DNA from: Diphasiastrum complanatum
Taxonomy: Eukaryota > Streptophyta > Lycopodiopsida > Lycopodiales > Lycopodiaceae
NCBI GenBank assembly: GCA_029204225.1
Contig: CM055099.1
Location: 62,912,642-62,976,641, forward strand
DNA: 64,000 nt
Direction: 5' to 3'
Below are positions 56,403 to 64,000 of this stretch, piece after piece. The notes beneath the pieces were generated by a model that was not told where the DNA came from, searched no databases, and saw only the letters and a program-made list of their open reading frames with translations. Both the position numbers and the translations under genes were made by a program. Position 1 is the stretch's first letter. The number at the start of each line of letters is the position of its first letter.

Positions 56403-56680
56403 GTCCTAGTCCACTACCTATACCTTCTTGCCAGTAGTTTCCTCTAGCTTATCAATACACAAACCAAAAATGTGTTGAAGACATGGACATCTTTTGCGCC
56501 GACAACTCAAAGGGCGATGGACTTGAACAGTTTCCCCATCCAACACAAGTTTATCGGAAATGCCAACATCATAAGATTCAACCATTCAAAACATTAAACA
56601 AGAAATCTCAACCATACCAGAAGCGAACTAGAAATCCATCCATAAGATAACAACGCAAAGGCAAGCCACTTCATAAAATC

Positions 56681-57781
56681 CTAATGCACAATGGCCGCCG
56701 AATCAAATTGTACAACCATATGTTGCTTTGCAATAGCCGATAATGAGAGTAAGTTCTTGATTCTTGGTAAATAAAGCACAACCTTTATGTCTCCAATCTT
56801 TCCTAAAGGTAGTTGAACCTTTACTTTTCCAACTCCCTTTATATCATATGTGTAGTTACCTCCCAACTTCACATTTGATCCATCATCCAATTTTTGAAAA
56901 CTAGATAGCCAGTCTCGCCTAGGTGTCATATGCTTCGATGCACCTGAATCAATAAACCAACACTCCTCTTCCTTTGAGAAGTCACCAGAAGATACTAATG
57001 CCGAAAACAACTCACAGTCTTCAAGATCCAAAGCACTTAATTTTGTATTAAGTCCTCCTCCACCAAAATTACCATCCTGCTTCTTCTTGAACTTATTGTG
57101 CCAGCACTCCATGCCCTTATTTACCGCGAATAAAGCAATTTCCTTTTCAAACTGCTTTTTTTTCCATCTTCTCGTTGATTTGACTGATTTTCTTCCTGAC
57201 TTCTTCTTCTTGTTCTTTCTCCCTTTGCCACCCTTCTTGAACTTTGCTCTTGCTTCTTTGCTAAAAATGCCTACTACTTGAAATTGTCCCTGTTGACAAG
57301 ATTTTGATGTCTCATGTCCTCCTGTAGCAGCATAGCATTCAACTCATCGAAAGAAGGCCTCGTCTCCCATAACAACATCATCACAAGTAAAGGTAAGCCA
57401 AAGGTAAACTATGAAGTTCTGATAAGCCAAAGGTAAACTATTAAGCATGATAGATACCAACAATAAATCCGGAACACTTTCTCCAACTGCAATAAGTTGC
57501 CCTCTCAAACCATTCACCCAAGTAAAGTAGTCCGTTATTGATTCACGTGTACCCATCTTTAACGTATGTAGCTTACTAGGTAAGAATAGAATTCGAGATT
57601 GATTCACAGACTCGTACAAATTCTTCAGAATATCCCAAGCCTCCTTGGGTCCAGCAGCATCTCTGATGTGAGGTATAATCATGTCTTTAACAAACAAGTT
57701 AATGATATGATGAGCTTTTCTCCTCCGCTTCTGATACTCGCGCAATTCCCTGTCTGTAGTAGGCGGTATCTCAACACATGT
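56681..57781 (-). pseudogene. Copia element D: gag and protease remnant
   Basis: The minus strand from about 57,745 reads AHHIINLFVKDMIIPHIRDA, GPKEAWDILKNLYESVNQSR and LPSKLHTLKMGTRESITDYF, a UBN2-type gag. A Lys-rich linker and a degraded zinc knuckle (about 57,100) follow, then ECWFIDSGASKHMTPRRDWL (protease active site) and VVLYLPRIKNLLSLSAIAKQ. It stops at 56,681, and no integrase or usual RT follows. The matching primer site is at 59,032-59,043, so the leader was about 1.2 kb, lengthened by the MITE at 57,996. Confidence 0.8.
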
Positions 57782-57987
57782 GACAGTAGGCAGCCAGTGA
57801 TCTATAGGTCTGTCAGCGATCTAATACCAATCTGTAGCAGCGAACAGGTTTAGGTCTGCGCACAACTTATGATGGCAACATCAGCCAGTAGAGAGTAGCT
57901 ATCAGTCTCAGCAAACAGCTCTACAGCAACGAAGAGGACAGCAGATTCAAATCTGCAGCGAACAGGTCCAGCAATAGGTAGGCAATG

Positions 57988-58472
57988 ATCTGATTCAATG
58001 TTTAATGGTACCTTTCGAATCGCCTTTTCGAACCGTGTTTGAATCGGGAAAGAATCGACTTCTCCACGTTTGAATCGGCGAATCGGTTTTAAGGTTCCCC
58101 CCCCCCCCCCCTCTCCCTTAGTTTCTACCCTTCGATTATGTCAAAAAGAAGTGCTTTCTTAGTGTTAATGGGTAACATGTACATTATAATTCGTGATTAA
58201 TCGATATTGAAATTTGAATCCTGACGTGCAACTCCTAAGTCTTGTTACCTAACAATACCTGTCACCTGTGATTTAGGGTTCTTGATCCATCTGTTGCTCA
58301 CAGTTTTAGCTATGATCTATCTGATATCATTTGTGACATTAGCTAGTAACTAACAACTTCCATACATGAGTAGAAAGATTGATCATTGTTACTCGTCAAT
58401 CAAAACATTAATGTCACACGGTACAGCATACATATTACAATTTCCAATGAAACACTAGAAAAAACCCCCGAA

Positions 58473-58516
<44 letters not shown>

Positions 58517-58687
58517 AAAATGCCAACCGTTTAAAAAAAAAAAACGGGTTCGAACCGTTTTTTCTTTGAAAAAAAATTTAAGTTTTTTTTTTTTTCGGTT
58601 TGAACCGGTTCGAATCACGGTTCGAACCGGCGGTTCGAATCACGATTCTTTGAACGAACCGCGGTTCGACACAACTATGATCTGATT
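57988..58687. mobile_element. MITE inserted in copia D leader
   Basis: The 684-bp segment 57,996-58,679 is flanked by perfect 8-bp copies of ATCTGATT (57,988-57,995 and 58,680-58,687). Its right end GACACAACTATG matches the CATAGTTG-type end of the MITE at 50,572. The left end CAATGTTTAATGG is only weakly similar. The interior has inverted GAATCG/GGTTCGAACC words, a C-run (58,097-58,112) and a (CT)n tract (58,475-58,514). Confidence 0.65.
58475..58514. repeat. (CT)n microsatellite
   Basis: 40 bp of CT repeat inside the MITE at 57,996-58,679. It creates spurious ORFs on both strands. Confidence 0.95.
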
Positions 58688-59031
58688 CAAGCTCAACAAT
58701 CAGGTGCAGGTCTGATCCAGCTCATCGATCTATCATCAGTGATTAGAATCCAGCGAACAATGAGCATTAATCAGAATCCAGCGAACAAATTCAGTAGTAA
58801 TCATAATCCAACGAACAGATTCAGGTCTATCAGTGAACTGTAGGCAGCAATCAGATCTGTAGACAGACAATAGCTTCCCTCCGACGATCCAATCTTCTCC
58901 TAGAAGAGTCCCATCGTCCTCTTGACAACATTGACTCCACATGCAGCTTTAGCTCCTCCTCTAATTTGAGTGCACGCCTGCAAACGATCTCTCTCTAACT
59001 TTGGATCTTGATAGCTCCAAGGTCAGAAACC

Positions 59032-59480
59032 CTGCTCTGATACCATGTCAGAATTTTATGCTCAAACTCTAGATAGCAGTTAACTAATCATATTAGCACT
59101 CACACTCACAAATCAAGATCAACATAGAGACAGAAGAGAACTTCGATTAATAGAAGAAAGAGCTATGCTCTCTACAATGGAATGAAATGAGGTGGGGCGC
59201 CAGCCTACTTAAATACTTTCTATAGTGCTTATGAAAAGCTAAAAGCATAAGGCAAAAAGCAGTTTGCTATAATTGCTATCTATTTTGGGTAAAAACCCTT
59301 ATTGAATTTTTTAGTAATAAAACCAAGTTCTAACCTAGAACTAGTGCGCCCACCTACATGCATGATTAACTTGACTTGGGGATTTACTAAAAATAGAATT
59401 GGCCCCTATAATAGCTTGTGAGCATGGCCAACCAAAAATTGGAGGTACAAATAAACATTAATTTCTAAAATTTCACCCTA
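59032..59480 (-). repeat. Primer site and candidate 5' LTR of copia D
   Basis: The plus strand has GCTCTGATACCATGTCAGAATT. Read on the minus strand this is an LTR end, AATTCTGACA, followed at once by TGGTATCAGAGC, the initiator-tRNA primer site. The LTR should therefore extend to the right from 59,044, with its outer end not determined. No 3' LTR partner was found at the left. Confidence 0.6.
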
Positions 59481-59799
59481 TGTGGAGACATGAAGAGCAG
59501 TTTCGTGAAGTAGAGCCTTGATCCTGCATTGTAGCATGCACCTAGGAATGATCTCAATGTCTTTAGTTCTGGATAATGCCACTCCAATCTCCTATGCTAT
59601 CACTAAGTTGTAAGCTGTAACTAGCAACTACAACATTGAATGTACATTCGTAATTTCATCGGGTCGTTCTTATTATCTTGCCATACACAAATAACTTTTA
59701 AGTGCACGCTCATGAAAGGATTTCAAAGCATTGTGTGCAGGCTTGAGCTACTAGACTTTGGGTGTAGTATTCGGGCACACTACTTCGAGAAGGACAATT

Positions 59800-60299
59800 G
59801 CATGTGGGACAACTACGGCAATGATGTTCGGAGGCTATAGAAGCTTGCCATACACGTTGTCACAAGGTCGCCCTGCCACCAAGGTCACAAGAGGAGGAGG
59901 ATATCTACTCGCTACTCCATGATGAGGCCTTGTTGTCTCCAAGTTGATTCCAGCTTAGAATTTGGTGTTTATTATTAAATTCACGAATCACAAAGTCTGA
60001 AAGTCCAAACTTCAAACTTGTAACTTGCAAGTTGTAACCTTTGCCCATCCTTACATGCAGGGCCTACCACTTGAACTGCTGCACGTCGCAAGGCAGAGGG
60101 AGCAGGTGTTGCGGGTCCAAATTCTCAAGCAGTCGAGAAAGAGGAACTAGAGGAGGACGAAGAGGAGACGTATAACTCAGCGGATGAGGATAAGAGTGAG
60201 GAGTCTTCAAGGAGGGATGAGAGTCCGAGTTGCGATGATGAGGGTCCTAAGCCAAAGCCTGCAACTGCATCACAAGCGACTAGGAGGAGGCCATGTTAG
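59800..60299 (+). pseudogene. hAT transposase C-terminal remnant, copy 2
   Basis: The plus strand reads CMWDNYGNDVRRL, a stop, then KLAIHVVTRSPCHQGHKRRR. This is a decayed form of the hAT dimerisation region (W-x-x-YG-x-x-x-P-x-L-x-x-LA). From about 60,078 in another frame comes AARRKAEGAGVAGPNSQAVE, then a strongly acidic tail (KEELEEDEEETYNSADEDKS) ending PATASQATRRRPC and TAG at 60,297. Multiple stops show that it is inactive. The same tail with changes occurs at 30,609-30,793. Confidence 0.6.
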
Positions 60300-60654
60300 A
60301 CCTTACTAGTTAGCCTTTAGCCGTCAGGATTCAACCCTACTTCCTCAGAAATTAGGCTTTTACTTTTGATTTCTTTGGATGGTTCAGACTAGTAGATAAT
60401 AGATATTGTAACGATTTGTGATTTGCTAGCATTATCAACTTTTAAGTTTGAACATTTAACAACTGCAATGATATTGGTAATTGCATGCTATCAAATTCCA
60501 ATGTTACATGAGTCTTGAGTCTTGATCATCAATGTATGTATTATGTAGTACGATGTTAAGGGAAGTTGGAGCATGCACCTAGTTCCTGAAGTTTGAAATG
60601 TGTCCATTCAAAATTGTCATGTCCACTTGTGATTCTATGAGCACCGAATTGTGA

Positions 60655-60900
60655 TTTGGTTTCAGGCTTCAACTTTCTACCAGCAACAGTGAACTTTGAA
60701 ATGTGTGTATTTAATAGCAATCTAACATCTATAAGATTTCAGACACATTATAAAACATTATACATATTACATTAGATATTTTTAGCATTATATCTAATAA
60801 ATGCAAAAGAAAATTGCCAATTCTTTTGGGAGTGACCCAGTTCAGAACCATGATTCATGCCGATTCATCCGTTTCTGAAAAGGTTGATAATGAACCAGGT
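60655..60900 (+). repeat. hAT-like element 3' end, copy 2
   Basis: It matches 31,230-31,470 in ordered blocks (CAGGCTTCA, AGCAACAG, TAGCAATCTA, GATTCATGCCGATTC, CTGAAAAGGTTGAT, GAACCAG). It lies at the same distance downstream of the coding tail as copy 1, within about 50 bp. Confidence 0.5.
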
Positions 60901-61446
60901 GTACACAAAACCTAATGTCAGCTTCAAAAGCTTACAAATAAACTCCTTTGCCAGCACATACAAAATCTCATTAAAAAAAGGGCCCACCTTTTGTCACCAC
61001 TCAACATGGCTGCAACTTATGAGATTCGCTGCCAAAGGCGACACCCTGATATCAGCTTTTGGTGTTTGAACAGTATCTGCTTACAAAATCACAAGCCTTA
61101 AAATATCAGCCGAAATTTTATGTTTTCTTAGATAATGGCTCCTTGCAATGTTACAAACATATATTTTGTATCAAAGAATGATTCAACATGGAGCATCAAT
61201 ATCAAAAAGGATCAATAAATAAATAAATCTCTAACGGTGAATAGATAGCTCCATGCTCAAAAAACAGCAAGTAAACTAGAGTATTTTCCCATCTAGAAAA
61301 CAAGCAGATCAAATTGAGCACTAAACAAGCATACAACACAAAGATTAAAACCAGGAAGGAATATTAACAAAATGCACATTCTCTTGCAAAAATAAAGTTA
61401 TCCAGATTGGCAAAGATTTTTTGGGATCGTGCCAAATGGTTAGCAT

Positions 61447-61985
61447 GTTGAGAGCATAGAATTAATGAACCGTGAACCGTACGGTTCTCAAACTTTTTTG
61501 GCCAGAACCGTGGTGAACCGTGTAGTTATTATTTAATTGATTGATTTTTTATTTATTTTTAGTTCATTTTTTTATAAAACATTAATTAATTATTTATTTA
61601 TTTATTTATGATGAACCATACCACGGTTCATGAACCGTGATACGGTTCCTCTGATTAATTAGTTGAATTCCATTTTCCCCCCAAAACCCCTCTCAAGGCA
61701 TTTTTGGTCCTCATTTCATTTCACACAAATGGTCCTCAGATTTCACAGATTTTTGGCATTACACAGATTTCACAGATTTCACAGATTTTTTTGGCCTTTT
61801 TTTGCATAGTTTTGGGCTATTTTTGTGGGTGGGAAACTAAAAATATACATATTTATATGATTAATTAATTAATTGGACGGTTCACCACGGTTCAGCCTTA
61901 AATTTTTGGTGAACCGTACGGTTCACTGTCCGGTTCTGAGAACCGTGGTGAACCGTCCACAGTTCTCAAGTTCTATGGTTAAGAG
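61447..61985. mobile_element. MITE copy 2 (hAT-like, CATAGAA ends)
   Basis: 61,455-61,977 (523 bp), starting CATAGAATTAATGAACCG and ending AGTTCTATG. The flanks are GTTGAGAG (61,447-61,454) and GTTAAGAG (61,978-61,985), an 8-bp target duplication with one difference. The interior (CCCCAAAACCCCTCTC, GGTCCTCATTTCATTTCA) is the reverse complement of copy 1 (23,968-24,492), so the copies are inserted in opposite orientations. Confidence 0.82.
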
Positions 61986-62229
61986 ATTAAATTTGAATAT
62001 TTCCAAATACATGGGCATAAAAAAGCATATCAAATAGAAGATAACTTAAAGCAAAAGTGAGACAGGCATCACTTCTGCTGCTGTCTCAACCAAGCAGAAA
62101 TGCCTGACAGATTAACTTCCAAATACTCTTAACACAGAAAGCCTAAGCTGACCAAATGGCAATAAACTAGCCCATCAAAAACGTTAAATGAAAAACAACA
62201 AGAGGAGAAGCTACACAACGTTTGCTTAC

Positions 62230-62273
62230 AGCAGCCCCTCTGGTGGCGATTGCACATTGTGAATGACAATCAT
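62230..62273 (-). CDS. MOS1: MOS1-like protein, candidate first coding exon
   Basis: The minus strand has ATG at 62,273, with an in-frame TAA 18 bases before it, then MIVIHNVQSPPEGL and two bases before a consensus donor (GCTGCT/GTAAGC). The two leftover bases fit the phase of the exon at 53,248, which begins one base before GVSARRGM. There is no recognisable homology in these 14 residues, because flowering-plant MOS1 starts MTSS...RRW. It rests only on phase, splice site and start context, and an unseen exon elsewhere is quite possible. Confidence 0.28.
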
Positions 62274-64000
62274 ATGTCCTGACAGTGTACATTACCCTTT
62301 TTAGGCTGTGCAGGGCTCAGGCATAGGAAGCTGATTGCTATGGTTTGAATGCTTTGATTTAACATTTTGGTGCATAATTTGAATGAGACATTGAAACTCC
62401 AACAAAATCTGAAATTTCTTAACAGGATAAGGTGTGCTTTGCATACCAGTTTTTGCTGTGACAATCTAGATACACAAATAAATAAAAGCAACAAAGATTT
62501 TGCTTCCAATCTAACGGAGTCAATATCGGATCAGTGCACACGACATGAAATGAAAAACTACAAACACTAAAGGCGTGCGTCGAACCGATATTAAAATTCA
62601 ATTACTTGTGCATCAACCATTTTGAGCTTCGTATAGGCCACTTGATGAAAATCCAGATTCGAGAACGCCAAGCAAACTCCCAAACAGAGACAATTATGCT
62701 TATATATAAGACCTTTATTGATGACTAAAAAGGTCAACAACAATAGTACTCTATAAAAGCTGATATTTTGCATTATGACAGCGCCTTAACTAATCCAGAA
62801 CGATAACATCTATCCGTCAAAAAAAAAAAAGGAGAGCAGAACAAAAAATTGTTAGCAGACTTTCCAGGTGTACAGAGCTTAGAAAGGTATAGAGAATGCT
62901 TGAAGTTTTGCGACTTTTATAAAAATAACAAATGTGACGCAAACTAAGGTTTTGACGTTTTGTAAGACCAAAGATCCACTGTCGACCGAAGCATGTGTGG
63001 AGTATGCTCAACAAACATCGTCCAGTCAAAAGAGAGAAATCCAGAAGATAACGCAAAAAAATTCTGAATAGAGATTTAAAAAAAAAAACTAATTTTAGAA
63101 AGTTGGCGAAAATTGCGCCGCTTAATGTATACTAGGGGACTTTATCCCCTCGCGCTACAACTCTGATTATTGATAAACTTGTCAGGCAATAATAAAGACA
63201 CAAAATACGCCCTAACCACCGGGTAATTGTCTCTCTTCCAATTGAAGTTGGAATCAAAAATAGCTAACAGATACACGATTTTGAACCAAAAATCAAGCAA
63301 CGCAACGACACAAATGTGAAAGAAATGAGAAAATGAAGATTCTTTAAGTTGCTGTGCGAAAAACTACATCAGAAAAAAGACAACGGCTCCGAGATAGCAT
63401 CGTTCAAGTCAGTAACTACAGTTTCATGGCAAAGCAACAAAAAATGGGACTCGCAAAGAAACAAACAGACGAAATGAGGAATTGAACCCCGCAAAAAGAA
63501 CATAGTCGATTCAATTCAACTTACAGCTGCCGGAATTAAGATATTCTGAACCTGGAAACAGCACCTGCAGTTCCAACCGACGATGTAACCTCGTTCCAAC
63601 CGATGATGTAACCTCGCTTGAACTTTGGCAAAAATATTTACAGAAGAAGAGAAAGAGACGCTGGGGGTGTCAAAACAGGAAAATCAGATATGGCAAACTC
63701 CAATAGATGAACACATATATAGGAAAGCAGAATCTGCAGATAAAAGACCAGATGCTGGATCTGAGAACCCTTGCGTTGTTTCATAACGCGCGCATCCGAT
63801 CGCAAGAAATGGCAGAAATGGAGAAATGGAGAGGAGATATTTGATCATAGCGAAAAGAAAGAGGAAGACGTGTGATACGCCACCTCAACTGACGGCATAT
63901 TCCTTGACGCTAAGGAACGAGTGATTAACTCGGAGTTGCATCGACGGGGTAAAACGCCGCTAGCGGATTTTGTTTTATGACGGACCCAAGATAGGAACAT
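62274..64000 (-). promoter_or_regulatory. Probable 5' leader and promoter side of MOS1-like gene
   Basis: No recognisable coding sequence. Near 63,549-63,556 the minus strand has TTTCCAG/GTTCAG, a good donor for a non-coding leader exon. Just beyond it is a 24-bp tandem repeat of CGATGATGTAACCTCG type (about 63,570-63,617), and then a purine-rich stretch. I could not fix a transcription start or TATA box. The window ends before a neighbouring gene is seen. Confidence 0.35.

Larger units (their letters stand above)
53249..62229 (-). other. MOS1-like intron 1 (candidate), repeat-rich
   Basis: About 9 kb if the first coding exon is at 62,230. It contains a decayed copia element (56,681-59,043), nested within it a 684-bp MITE, then a hAT transposase tail (59,800-60,900) and MITE copy 2 (61,455-61,977). 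Sequence from 53,250 to 56,100 shows only short ORFs and no recognisable feature. Confidence 0.5.

Noticed and set aside
56100-56680. Possible RT active site (DDVYLIS) in the reverse complement near 56,310
   Set aside because: Only a few residues match, with no flanking RT motifs in any frame. It is adjacent to a (TA)n repeat and too weak to call.

Overview
The window reads as nuclear DNA of a land plant with a large, transposon-rich genome. It has one spliced plant gene with kilobase-scale introns, plant-type Ty1/copia and Ty3/gypsy retrotransposons, hAT-type elements and LINE remnants, and no bacterial or organellar gene organisation. The host gene is diverged from the flowering-plant form and two of its introns are 6.4 and about 9 kb, so I lean towards a fern, gymnosperm or other non-flowering lineage. 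That is an inference from gene structure, not an identification.

Positions 1-22,300 are a nest of mobile elements. The outermost is a decayed gypsy chromovirus on the minus strand ('G'). It reads gag (about 22,280-21,300), protease N-half (21,128-20,874), protease C-half (8,157-8,000), reverse transcriptase and RNase H start (7,997-6,870), integrase end (1,890-1,454), chromodomain (about 1,310-1,040) and a candidate 3' LTR (935-266). A minus-strand copia element ('A', 1,908-6,864) sits between RNase H and integrase. The protease is split by a 12.7-kb element ('X', 8,158-20,872) bounded by imperfect ~30-bp terminal inverted repeats. X carries two converging, intron-containing, decayed genes of families I cannot name. 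The minus-strand one has features of a DDE/RNase-H-fold transposase. X is itself interrupted by a plus-strand copia element ('B', about 9,500-17,470), whose integrase domain is interrupted by a second copia element ('C', 10,516-14,275). The order of events is therefore G, then X, then B, then C.

Positions 22,300-37,600 are mostly non-coding. They hold a LINE 3' end with (CT)n tracts, a 525-bp MITE with 8-bp target duplications, a gypsy reverse-transcriptase fragment, a hAT transposase tail, a second LINE 3' end, and long stretches where nothing is recognised.

Positions 37,681-62,273 (minus strand) hold the only intact host gene I can support, a MOS1-like (BAT2/PRRC2 N-domain) protein. Six exons join in frame with good splice sites. 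A seventh, first coding exon at 62,230-62,273 is a candidate only. The predicted protein is about 1,930-1,943 residues. Its large introns have collected MITEs, a copia remnant, a hAT tail and tandem repeats. Positions 62,274-64,000 probably hold the 5' leader and promoter side of this gene.
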